Below, piece by piece: positions 40,402-51,428 of a stretch of 64,000 nucleotides of DNA; the stretch's first letter is position 1, and each line of letters opens with the position of its first letter. Origin of the DNA: Amylostereum areolatum. Lineage: Eukaryota; Basidiomycota; Agaricomycetes; Russulales; Stereaceae. Both the position numbers and the translations under genes were made by a program. The DNA is taken from assembly GCA_012932865.1 (NCBI GenBank), contig SAXG01000011.1, positions 620,001 to 684,000 of the forward strand, read 5' to 3'. Under the pieces are notes generated by a model, which made no database searches, was not told the origin of the DNA, and saw nothing but the letters and a program-made list of their open reading frames with translations.

Positions 40402-42799
40402 CTAACGCCAATACTCCTCCGTTACCGTCGCCGCCTCGCCATCCACCGTCGTCGTCCCTGATACCGGCAGGGTCACCACCCCCTTCGTCCCCGTGGGCAC
40501 GTCCACGTCCAGCTCAAACGCCGTCTCGTTCGACGACCACTGCACGCCGAACCACCCCAGGCCCGTCGAGAACCCGCCCTGCGCCGCCGGAAGCCCGCTC
40601 AGATGCGGCGACACGGCCCAGGTCGCACCTTGAGGGGAGGTGACGGTGAGCCCGAGGACGTAGAACGTGAGCGCGGAGGTCGGGCCCGTGCTCCAGCCGT
40701 GCGAGTGCGACGTATACGATTCATCGTTGTCGTAGCCCGCGAACCAGCGGTATCTGCGTGACGCCATTTCGTAAGAGCGAGGTGGATCAGTGTAGGCCCA
40801 AACGTACCCAAGGGAGCCGTTGGTGGTGTAACCTTCCAGAAGCGTGGACTGCACGCTGAGGTTGGTCGTGAGCATATATCCCCACTCTCTCCGGATGAGG
40901 TCCAGCGCGCGCTCGCCACGGTCCGCCTCGAAATGCGCTTGAATCTACCCCGAAGCTTGTCAGCACCTTTAAGGAAATCGCAGGCCAAATGTACCTCGAA
41001 CCCGCTCACATACGGCGCGACGGTGTCCGGCATCTCAGGCCCCACTGCCCCAAGCTCCACCCAGTTCTTCGTCAACCCCTCGCTGATGGACTCCTTTTGC
41101 GCCTGCGAGGTCGTGAGGTTGAAAAGGACCGCGAGCGAGTTACCGTCCTGGGGCACGAGGGTGCTCGTCTCGTTGTCGCGGTACATTCCGACGTCATCCA
41201 TCCACAGGACTTTGTTGAAGTTCTCCTTGAGCGTCGTCGCGTTGGCGGCCCAGGCGGCGGCGAGGTCGGTCTGGTTCAGCGCGTTGGCGAGCTCGACACT
41301 GTTCAGGAGAACCTGGGAAGAAGAGCGTTGATTTCAGGTTGGTCAAGGTTTGGAGAATCGCAGGATTACTTTATAGTAAGCAGCGTTGGGGGAGATGCTG
41401 TACCCTCCTCCTCCGTTGCGTCCCCAATCGTAAGACGCGCTCGTGGAGTTGATTAGACCCTCGTCGCCGACCAAATTTTCGAGATATCCAATGGCTTTCG
41501 TATAATTTGTCCACAAAGTTTGTACCAGCTCGATATCGCCGGTATAGAGCCACGAGCTGTGGACACCGACCAGTGTCCACTCGTGGTAGGTAACACTAAA
41601 AACAACGACATGTAAGTTGTAAACCGGGAAAGCCAGAAGAAGGCGAGCAAACCTTCCGAGAGCGTTGATGGTTGGACCAGCATAAGGAAGTTCGCCCGAC
41701 GCGTTTTGCCACGAGAACAGAGAAAGAATACTGTTCTTGGTAGGAAGCAGATCGTTCAGCGAAACGAAGCTTGTTGGTGTAGATATGCCCATGTCGCCTG
41801 GAGGGATGCTCGTTGGAAGCGTTCGAATCGGATTTCACATGCCGACTTACCAGGCCAGATGGTCCTGTAGGATACTCTAGGTAAGAGCAAGAACTCAGGG
41901 CGGACGGATTGTGAAAACTTACCGATCCCGTTTCGCTCCATCAACCAAGATTGGACTGGCAATCCCACTGGTCGCGTTGTTGGCCCAACCTACATCCCTG
42001 TTAGCAATCATCGCGACGTCCAAGCACGGCATCGCTCACCATGTCCTGGATAAGGCTGCTCCTTTCCCGAGTCTACCTGCACTCTTCCCTGATCCGCTGC
42101 TATTGAATTTGTCTGCACAGTGTATGCTCCCGCATACCACAACTTCGTCAAAAAGTCTTCATCTTCCGACCCCGGATCCTGCGCGGAGAAATAGCCGGAA
42201 TAGTTCCTCAGGCTGTCGAAGTGGGGCATGAAGGTAATGGTGCAGGATACATTCGAGATTGTAACGGGGTCGTCGGCGTTGGAGACGATGGTGAGGTAGC
42301 GGAAGCCTCCTCGGAGCCATTCAGCGGGTTGTGTCCAGAAGCCGGCAGCAAGGGGGGCGAGGACCGGTTCAACGCCATCGACGGTGGTGTTTGCGTTGGC
42401 AAGGCCCGAATTGTCCGACGAAAACGGGCGGGCAAACAGGGCAGATTCGGAAAAGGAGAGAGAGACGGCCGACGAGGAGGTGACGTTCTCAAAATTCCAG
42501 GAGATGAGACCGCCGACCTGTGGCCACCGTCAGTCGTTAAAGATAATAAAAAGCGAAGCAACACGAACCTCTTTTCCGAAATCGAGGGTGACATATGAGT
42601 TGCTCCCCGAGAGCGTGGCAGAGCCTTGGTTCCCCGCGAGGTTGGACGCGTTTTCGACGGTACCATTTACGCGATAAATGGCCGTGGGGTATACCGTCCT
42701 GGATTCCGGCGAATAGTTGAAGTCGTCCCATGGGCCTGCAGGCGCCGCCGCCCATGCGAGCGACGCGGAAAAAAACACAGAGCAGAGGCGCGGTAGCAT
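40402..42799 (-). CDS. Secreted alpha-L-rhamnosidase-like glycosidase (GH78, six-hairpin fold)
   Basis: ATG 42799 opens MLPRLCSVFFSASLAWAAAP, a clear signal peptide. About seven short introns. The N-terminal part is a jelly-roll domain (SNSYVTLDFGKEV; GGLISWNFENV). The catalytic (alpha/alpha)6 part shows FLTKLWYAGAYTVQTNSI, QGRVQVDSGKEQPYPGHG, YHEWTLVGVHSSWLYTGD, YDWGRNGGGGYSISPNAAYY and SHSHGWSTGPTSAL, ending with a small beta domain (GFSTGLGWFGVQ). About 650 residues. The enzyme should act outside the cell on rhamnose-containing glycosides or pectin side chains. The exact activity within GH78 is not certain. Confidence 0.85.
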
Positions 42800-44588
42800 C
42801 GAGAGGGACGTCGGAGGAAACTAGACTCGGAGAGTGATGAGCGAGCATATAAAGGCCTTGGACGGCGCGTCATACCTTTTTTCGCAGGGGCAGACCTCGA
42901 TAGGCCACTAAGTGACTTGTTCACGGGGACGTTGGAAAACCGTTGACCACTGGACGGGCCGTACGACCTGAATGAAAAACGGTCTGCTGCTCGACCATGG
43001 GACACAAAGGTCGATGATTCGGAATTCATGTTTTAGAGGATGGCCACATGAGCGCCGAGAACATATCTGGCGGGGATTACACATGAATTGTTCGTCACTC
43101 TCGTCGTAGATGGACCGTCAAAGAATCCTCACCTGTTTTGAATCTATATGCTCTGAATTTCAGGTGAGGAGCCCAATCCTGCATAGTGACTAGTCCTGTA
43201 TCAATGACCCTGGTCCCTTGCTGCAACTTTGTCCTCGTGAGTCGTTGGTCTCCACACAGGTCCTCTCAAGGCGTGTTGAAGGCGATGTGAGTCGGATTGC
43301 GACGATATGCATCAAGGAGGATGGTGGTGGTGGACCCTGGGTGGACCTGGTGGTGGTGGTGGTGGTGGTGGTGGTGGTGGTTCTGTGCTGGTTGAGATCG
43401 TTGAGACCGTGCAAAGCTTTGCCAATTGCCGCGACCTCGGTCCGCCGAATCCCGATGACGATGCCGTTTCTTGCCGTTTTTTAGGCCTGTCCACCACCTC
43501 CTAACCCACCTCCGAGTCACTGGCACTCTCCTTGACACCCCGTTGCCCCGCTTTCACTTTCAGTGCTCGTCCAATTTTTTCATACTCGAAAAACGAACAC
43601 ACGGTTCCCTACGTCTAGCCACGAGCCCGCCACCTTCGTCACAGAGCTTCGGAAATCCGCGTAGCGACGGCGCACTGGCACTAAGACAATCTCCGTCCCC
43701 ACACCACGCCATGCTGAGCACCAGATACCGAATCGGACGTAACCAAGCCTTGGAAACCTCCTGTTGACGACATGTGCGATGTGGCCGACCTCTTGAGCAA
43801 GTGGTCGTCGAAAAAGATCGCTTGGCCGGGGGCGTTTGGGGCGGGGGTTTACGTTCGCTACTGAAGGCTGCCAACCACGGTCACTTATACGGTGCGGTTC
43901 TGGGTCCGGCTAGTGTTTCTGACCGTCTGTTTATATGGTCAGGTTTACATCTTACTCGCAGTGTCGAGCGGTTGAACTTCCGATTTGGATTTCGTCCAAC
44001 CCTCTGTTCTCTCATTGTGAAAAGAAAATATGGTACATCGAATCTCGAATCATGGGCCTCGGAAACGTTCCATAAACCGCCTCGTTCACGCGGTAAATCC
44101 GTCTGTCTATCTCATACATGTTCTTTGGACGGCATGCAATGTTCCGGGAACGATTCTTCACAAAATATACTTCCCATGGCATTGTTTTGCGAACTCTATC
44201 GCACTGAAGCTTGAAGTGACAGTGCGATCGTAAGTAGAAGTAGCACATTGCACCAGCGAATAATCCAGCGCTACCCATTGCGCCACCGGAAACCTCGTGT
44301 TGTGCAGGCAGGCTTCGGAACTTCGACGACCAGACCCAGACTAGATCACTAGCACAGCTCCTCTCTCGAAGTCCCAACCCACTAGAGTACTTCCATCTAG
44401 TCTCTAAAAGGGACAGCCTCACCGAGGAGGGAGGAATCCTCAGGCACTTGTCTTACTATAGTAGTACAGCCGGTGGATCCACTGAAGTGCTTTTGCTTCA
44501 AAGTTCGAACTTCCGTCTCCCGCTCTCCCATCACCACGGTGCGTACAGGTGGTGCAGCACTCTCGATCAAGCACCGGCGTGTTTCTGC
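42800..44588. other. Long intergenic region, no gene supported
   Basis: About 1.8 kb. Several 60-150 codon frames exist on both strands but none shows a family or splice support. It contains a (TGG)11 microsatellite and, near its right end, the probable NUP promoter. Confidence 0.45.
43348..43380. repeat. (TGG)11 microsatellite
   Basis: Uninterrupted 33-bp run. Sets of Gly/Trp/Val or Pro/His homopolymer frames here come only from this run. Confidence 0.95.
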
Positions 44589-44596
44589 TTTATATA
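44589..44596 (+). promoter_or_regulatory. TATA box of NUP copy 1
   Basis: TTTATATA about 105 bp upstream of the ATG at 44696. A start of transcription near 44620 makes the ATG at 44624 too close and favours 44696. Confidence 0.5.
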
Positions 44597-44695
44597 CCAC
44601 GCTGGCTGAAGCGAGCTCAAGGTATGGCACCCCCAGCCCCCCGTGGATCGCATCCTAGACCTGAACCCAAACCGGAATCGCGCAAGCGTTACGCT

Positions 44696-45954
44696 ATGTG
44701 GATTTTTTCAGCTGGTGTCGCCATCGTCGCATCCTACTTTCTGCACGGCAGTTGGGCTCTGCTCACCAACGACCAGTTCGTCGGTGACGCACTTCACTTG
44801 TATACGAAGAGCGATGAGGGACCGCAGAAGATCACGCCCAAAATCTTCATCTTGAGCGCGGTGCGTCTCCCTTATATTTTCCAATTCTGTCCCCCCATCT
44901 CGAACCGTCCTGTGCAATCGTCCTCCTTACGCCGCATTCGCAGTTTGATTCCGAAGGGGAAGTCTGGCAAGGCATCCCAGAATTCGATATTCTGGGGCGT
45001 AATGTGACTGTTCCCGGATTCTCTCCTCTATTCCCCGACGCCCATTGCACGCTCGACGGTTCGATCTGCCAGCTCGTCACCGGCGAAGGCGCGATCAACG
45101 CCGCGGCCACCATATCTGCCCTCGTCTACTCCCCGTCCTTCAACCTGACCCACACCTACTTCCTCGTCGCGGGGGTCTCTGGCATCAGCCCCAAGCTCGC
45201 GACGATCGGCTCTGTGACCTTCGCCCGCTACACCGTCCAGGTCACCTTGCAATACGAGGTCGATGCTCGCGAGAAGCCCGCCGGTTTCTCCACCGGATAC
45301 ATCCCGCAGGGTGCACTCGCCCCCGACCAGTACCCACCCCGCGTGTACGGCACGGAGGTGTTCGAAGTCAACGAGGACCTTCGCCAACACGCGCTCGCGT
45401 TCGCGCAACGGGCCGCGCTGAACGACACCGCGAGCGCGCAGGCCTACAGGGCCATGTACGCCAGCAACGCGCTGTTCGCCCCGGGTGCGGCGCCCCCCTC
45501 GGTCGTCGCATGCGACACCGCGACGTCCGACGCGTTCTGGAGCGGCGCGCTCCTCGCGGAGGCGTTCGAGAACACCACGCAGCTGTTCACCAACGGCAGC
45601 GCGACGTACTGCACCACGCAGCAGGAGGACAACGGCACGCTCGAGGTGCTCCTCCGCGGTGCGCTCGCGGCGCGCGTCGACTTCTCCCGCATCATCATCA
45701 TGCGCACCGGATCGAACTTCGATCGGCCGTTCGACGGGCAGAGCGCGGCGGAACACCTTTTCTCGGGGCTGAGCGGGTTCGACGTGTCGATCGCGAATAT
45801 TCGCTGGGCGGGGGTGGAGGTCGTGCGGGGTATAGTGGACGGGTGGGAGGACACGTTCGCGAAGGGGATACAGCCGTCGAATTACATCGGGGATATCTTA
45901 GGATCGATGGGAGGACAACCTGATTTTGGCCTGGGGAGTGTATTCTCAGACTAG
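44696..45954 (+). CDS. Purine nucleoside permease (NUP) family protein, copy 1
   Basis: From ATG 44696: MWIFSAGVAIVASYFLHGSW, one hydrophobic segment that looks like a signal peptide or anchor. One intron (after PKIFILSA) leads to the NUP domain: FDSEGEVWQGIPEF, CQLVTGEGAINAAATISALV, THTYFLVAGVSGISPKLATI, FARYTVQVTLQYEVDAREKP, ACDTATSDAFWSGALLAEAF and RIIIMRTGSNFDRPFDGQSA. The fold is related to nucleoside phosphorylases. Family members were named as nucleoside transporters in yeasts, yet the sequence has no multi-TM body. A longer frame upstream (from 44549 or 44624) exists but is less likely given the second copy's start. Confidence 0.85.
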
Positions 45955-46317
45955 TGCCGTGGAGGCAGGATGTACTTATGGGAATTACCAGACCAGATGG
46001 CCTAGGAGCGTGGTGACCCTATTCACACCATAGGTGTGAGTGGAACCATATACCTCGCCATGTATAAGGTCTATGAGATGTTCGACAGTGTTCGACGCTG
46101 CACGCAAGGTCTGAGTCCACTGACCCTGTACCGCGGTTGGGCACGACCTTAGTACTTAGTTTCAAGAGGGGCTGGGGGAATATTACATGTGTATCGTACG
46201 ATTATACTAATACACTGCGGCTTTGCCTTCCGTAAGATACGCGATAATCCAGAAAAATTAGAATAGGGATCGTAACTCGTCGCCGGAGGAGGAGGGTCAA
46301 AGTAGCGCCTTCGAGCT
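45955..46317. other. Convergent 3' region, no gene seen
   Basis: 362 bp between the convergent NUP and 7-TM genes; no coding signal. Confidence 0.5.
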
Positions 46318-47879
46318 CTACGCCTTCGCTTCCGCACCGAACCCGTTTCGTACCTCCTGCTCTCTCGTCCCATCCTTCAGAACAGACCCAGATGGGACGC
46401 TGCGAAGCTCGTGCAGATCAACGTCTATGTGGTCCCGCCTGGAATCCACCCCCGAGCTCCCCCAGTACGTGCCGCTGGCATCGGCGTCGCTCGCTTGAGA
46501 GTGCCGGAACTGGATCATCTGGCTCGTTGGAAGTACAGTCTCTGCCGTTGACTCGATAAAGGAGCTCCGCGAGTTGACGATGATGACGACGATGGTGGGA
46601 TATATCCCCTGCAGGAATGTTCAACACGAGGTGAGCGCCGGGTCTACGCGCGAAAAACAAGAGCTACACGCACGACAATGGTGCTCGTCATATATTGATA
46701 CACCGTCGAAGCGAAATGTAGGTTCGTGCTTTCCGACACTTGGTCTTGTAAGTTGCCGATGCTGAGTATGACAGGTTCCAGCTAAGCCGGCGCGGAAGGT
46801 GAATGCCAAACCCAGGATGATTGGAGGGTGACGTACAAAGAAGAGTGTGTACAGAATCCCCGACTCGACGAGGATGATCATGATTTTCTCAGCTCGCGTC
46901 TTTCGGGCCAACCCAGGATTGTCCAGCGAAGCCCGGATCGTTCGACGGTATCGCCTGCACATGGGAGGCACTGTGATTAGCTTACGTTCACAACGACAGG
47001 ACGGCAATGTCTCACCATGCCTTGTAACCGATCAGAATCGTCGCTACCGCGGTCGTGGCGACTGTCGTGCTGTACGAGGCGGTTTGGATGTTCTTGCAGA
47101 AGGTTGGGTGCTGGAATGAACCAAGTATGATGTCACCGCCCAGCCGCGCGGTACAATACGTCAACATAATGGTGGATACTGTGAAAAATAAGTGAGTGCT
47201 CAGGCATCGTCAAGACAGGGGAACGGTACGCACTGATGGACCCAAGAAGCATCGCACACGGCAGGATGAGGACCAGCTGCTCTCTTCCGTTCGACCAGAA
47301 CGCGTGGACGCGCCATATGATGATAGCGTCACCAATGTTGGTCTGAAAAGACAGGGGATGTAGGGGACAGGCGAGAGTGATGCATGCTGTCAAACGTACC
47401 ATGTAAGCGTAGAGCACGCTCTCGGACGACGCCAGATGAAGGATCGCGTTGCCAGCATTGTTGTACTTTGTTTCGAGGCTCTCGTTGGAATCGGAGAGGA
47501 GAGCGAGCTTGATCTCGACGATGACGTTCCGAACGTCGATGACCCAGAGGGTAGTACGCAACAAAAATAAGAGAATGACGGCAACGAGCGTTATCAAGGA
47601 CACCCGTGTCTGGCGGCTTTTCCCTCTGGGGAAAAGCTTGTCAGCGCTTGGCTTTGAAAATAGATTCGTGAGACGCTTACAGCAGGATGGTAGCCGCTTT
47701 GACGACGAGGACAGCGTAGATGGCTGAGAGGGCGCGCGCCGGGTTAGGGGTCACTGAGGGTAGGTCAATTGGCGGAGGTGCTCACCATACAAGAAGGTCT
47801 CGACGACGACCGCCACGAAAGACTCGAGGAGATCGTGACCAAGGCTTTGCAGCACGGTTGTGTCCGTGGACGCCGCCAT
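46318..47879 (-). CDS. Seven-TM-type membrane protein, paralogue A
   Basis: ATG 47879 opens MAASTDTTVLQSLGHDLLES. Many short introns. Hydrophobic segments recur in order: FVAVVVETFLY; VSLITLVAVILLFLLRTTLW; a hinge with VLYAYM; DAIIIWRVHAFWSNGREQLV; MLTYCTARLGGDI; TTVATTAVATILIGYKAW; and EKIMIILVESGILYTLFF, with a hydrophilic C-terminal tail (RDHIDVDLHELRS) ending at 46318. About 330 residues. The pattern fits a 7-TM plasma-membrane protein of an Agaricomycete family common in polypores, with no known ligand. It is not a classical pheromone receptor. The gene has a close paralogue 1.2 kb away on the same strand. Confidence 0.65.
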
Positions 47880-49088
47880 AACGGGGGGAATGGGGAGGCT
47901 TATCTGCGCAGGCTAAGAGGAGCTCCACTATATATGTCCTCTTAGACGCGTTCCACAAGTTGAACCGGCGACGGTGCATATGTGGTCGCGCTTGGTCGCG
48001 GCGCCTTGGCCAAAATAACGAAAGGGACGGCTAGGGACGGGAGCGTATTCGAACGAGGAGAGGCTTCTTGATGACCATTGGTGCCTGCACTTTATCATTG
48101 TCGGGCCCCCTTGTTTGGTGTTTAATCGTGAGTTCTTGAGTGCTCATGGTCTACACATGGGAAACATCGACGATCCGCCTGCATGCCGAAGGTTTCGAAG
48201 GTGGGTGCAAAGTTACCACCAATGCATTGCCTTACATCGCCCTATCCCCAAGTGTCGGTGGGTTATCCGGGACTGTCGGTGTGGTGGGGGATGCGGGAAC
48301 ATGCATCTGAGACAATGTGGTGACAAGTTGTTAGAATGGCGCTATCTTAGCTCCGGTTCAATGGTAGAGCCATAGCGGCAGTGTCAACCAAAGGAAAGCA
48401 AATCTAAAAGGATCAGTTTCAGATCTGCACCTCCATATCGATCCCCAAAGCCTATAAGCACGAAGTCAACGTTCCGCTAGGTTCCGCTTCGGAAAGCATT
48501 CATCGATATTATTATGGAAGCACTTACACGCCATAAGCCAGCACGACAATGAGATCTTTTGCAGTTTGGAATCAACACGGTGTCGACATCTGCAGATGTG
48601 AGCAATCGGTGTCTATGGGCGGGGTTCGAACTCGTTGCGCGATCACAAAGCGCTCCTCTCCAACCCGATCGAACCAGTGATCTCGATCTGAGGTTCTGGC
48701 TCTCATCGACGTCGGGCGAGGCGTCCTATTATATACGCTGATAGTTATATGTCGGGGTCCGCAGTAAGCCACAGACTATAGCCACGGCGCCGAACTTGTT
48801 GACCACGGTCTGTATTGCGAGGGCACAGGTTGATACATAATCTGCCGTCGCATCCGGCGATGTGAACGGGGAACCGGGGAAAAGGGATAATGGTCCAGAG
48901 CCTGCGAAGTGCCGGTGTCGACAATAGACGTTGAGCGTACACATGGCCGAGTACTTATGCCAAGAGCAGGACCCCCGCACTGGCACTGACACTAGCTTTC
49001 GGAAGACGAAGAGAGGGATTCACGAGAGGACGCACATACTAAGGGAAAGGTCATCGTGGCGCAAGAAGTACGACGTCAGGCAATCCAC
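47880..49088. other. Intergenic, no gene seen
   Basis: About 1.2 kb separating the two 7-TM paralogues. It must include the promoter of copy A; no coding frame is convincing. Confidence 0.45.
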
Positions 49089-50606
49089 TCAAACAATGAC
49101 TTCCGCCCTCTCCGGTCGGGTCTTTCCTTTCACTTCTTTTTCCATCTCCTCCAGTCCAGAAGAACCGCTGTGCAACTCGTGCAGGGTGATATCGACGATG
49201 CCTCGCCTCGATTCAACATCGCTCAGAGCATCTGAGCTTGTTTCGTCCGAGCTTGTGCCGGTCTTGAATTGGACAGCTTCGCCAGACGCAAGCGCGCCCC
49301 TGGTCGAAGAATCGATGAAGGATAGCTGCGACTTGACGAGGACGACGATCACGGTGGGATATATACCCTGCACAAAAACGGCCAAGTAAATACAGAGCGT
49401 CGCAGAGGGAAAAAGTAATAACGCACGACAACGGTGCTCGTCAAATATTGGTATACCGTCCCCGCAAATTTTAAGTTGGTCTTCGCATCTTCGCGCGCTT
49501 GCAAGTCCCCAATGGAGAAGATCACGGGCGACAGCTGTGCGCGTGCGTCAGTACGCGGTAAAGCCACCTATAACGCCGCTCACGAAGAAGAGGAAGTAGA
49601 GGACTCCGGACTCGACGAGGATGATCATGACTTTCTCGACACGCGTCTTGGGAACCGATTCGTCGATCGAGGACTGAATCGAGCGACGGTATTGCCTGCA
49701 TAGTGTCTCAGCATCTACGCGCGTGACGGACTACGGGAAACACTCTACCATGTTTTGTAGCCGATCAAGAAAGTTGCGACGGCCGTGGTGGCCACTGTGG
49801 CCGCGTAGGACGTCTCTTGCATGTTCCTGCAAAGCGCGGGGTGCAGAAATGCACCACCTACGATGTCTCCGCCCAGTCGATCAACGCAGTACGTCAACAT
49901 GATCGTAGAGACTGCCAGTTATATGAGTGCCCCGAGGGTTGATGAGACGATCTAGCGAAACGTACTGATAGAAGCGAGAAGCATCGCGCCGGGCAAGAGG
50001 AGGACCAGTTTCTCTTTGCCGTGTGACCAAAACGCGTAGGCGCGCCATATGATGATACAGTCGCCGATGATGGTCTAAAACCCAGATGGTGAGAACGATC
50101 GTTACGACGCCGAAAGATCGCTGGACGCGACGCACCATGTAAGCGTAGAGCAAGGCCTGAACTGAGACTAGGTTGAGCACCGTTTCCCCAGCGCTCCCGT
50201 ATTTGGCTTCGAGCGTGTCGTCAGAATCGGAGATCAGCGTGATTTTGAGTTCGATGATGATGTTGCGGACGTCGATGATCCAGAGCACAGCGTCGAGCAA
50301 GAACAGGACGATGACGGCGGCGAGCGTTATGAACGAGGCCGGCCGACGACCTTTTCTACGACTGGAGGAAGCCTCGTCAAGAAGGACCCATGATGACGAA
50401 ATGAACACTGACAGAAAGATGCTGGTTGTTTTCAGGATGAGGATGGTGTAGACGGCTGGTAGGACGATGGAGTTGCTGTCAGTTGCGGGCAAGATAACGA
50501 AAACATGGAAAGGCCCACAAAAGAAGAATGTCTCCACCGTCACGGCTACGAAAGACTCGAGGAGATCATTGCCGAGGATCTGAAGGGTGTTGTCTTTCGA
50601 CGCCAT
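49089..50606 (-). CDS. Seven-TM-type membrane protein, paralogue B
   Basis: ATG 50606 opens MASKDNTLQILGNDLLESFV. The exons parallel paralogue A in order and splice phase: FVAVTVETFFF; AVYTILILKTTSIFLSVFIS; FITLAAVIVLFLLDAVLWII; IIIELKITLISDSDDTLEAK; DCIIIWRAYAFWSHGKEKLV; MLTYCVDRLGGDIVGG; TTAVATFLIGYKTW; EKVMIILVESGVLYFLFF; ending SRRGIVDITLHELHS and stop 49089. The Trp-Arg-x-x-Ala-Phe-Trp-Ser motif and the tail motif HELHS/HELRS are shared with copy A, so the pair arose by tandem duplication. Function unknown; a sensory or transport role is a guess. Confidence 0.65.
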
Positions 50607-51428
50607 GGTGTGAGGGGAATCGATCGCTGCCCACACGGTGAAGACCATTTCTCCATATATGCCTCGAAGAAACGACCGGACACGGCAGTGACCGCCCGCA
50701 TATCGGCGCAAGACTGCCGGGGGTGTGGGGGAGATGGCAATGCTGTCATTAGAATGAATGAACTATAGGTGCCTGCATCTGTTGAAACGATCAGAGATTG
50801 TTCGCTTGCAGGCCAAGAGCACTTATCAGCGGAAGAAAGGCGCGGAACGAGAGTGATTGATGTCTGATTGTATAGAAGAAAAGAGAACGGCCGTAAGTCG
50901 CCTGGGACTACTGTCGCTGAAGCTGTTGGGGAACATGCACTCGTCATGGCACGCTAGGCAGTGCTACAATGTTGTGAGACGATCTTGCTCATGGAAGAAA
51001 AACTCCTTGAATCGGTGTGCAGGATACTTACAGCGGTGTCGTGCCCGCGGATCAGATACGACAATCGATACACTTGCGGTACCATTAGCATCAGGCCTCA
51101 AGGCCATCATGGACATAGTTGACGGATAGGAAGCATGGCACGCTAAAGGATGTATGCGAGTTAGCAAACCTTCCCAGGTAAAGGGGCAGAGATGACGCAC
51201 TACGACACAGTACGATAGTGTGGCCATCAACGTGTCTCGCGCGAGGTTAGGATACACTGGAGCACGCTGAAAAGTACATCGCCCAACCACCATGTATTGT
51301 CATCCGTTCGTTACACAGCGGTCATCGTCGTTCTCGGTGCCTGATTCCATCCTATGCCGTACCCGCCGCCCCTTTCGCATTCCTTCGAGAGTTGAGAGGA
51401 GTCAGGGAGTCAGCAGATAGGCCTCAGT
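50607..51428. other. Intergenic, no gene seen
   Basis: About 0.8 kb with the promoter of paralogue B and the 3' end of the next gene; nothing else recognised. Confidence 0.45.

Noticed and set aside
43190..43540. Gly-, Val- or His-rich small proteins
   Set aside because: Products of the (TGG)11 microsatellite.
44549..44695. NUP copy 1 starting at 44549 or 44624
   Set aside because: Would lie at or before the expected transcript start given the TATA at 44589-44596, and would hide the signal-like segment that copy 2 has at its N-terminus.
45028..45923. Antisense and frame-shifted frames over NUP copy 1 (242 and 292 codons)
   Set aside because: Shadows of the conserved NUP coding frame.
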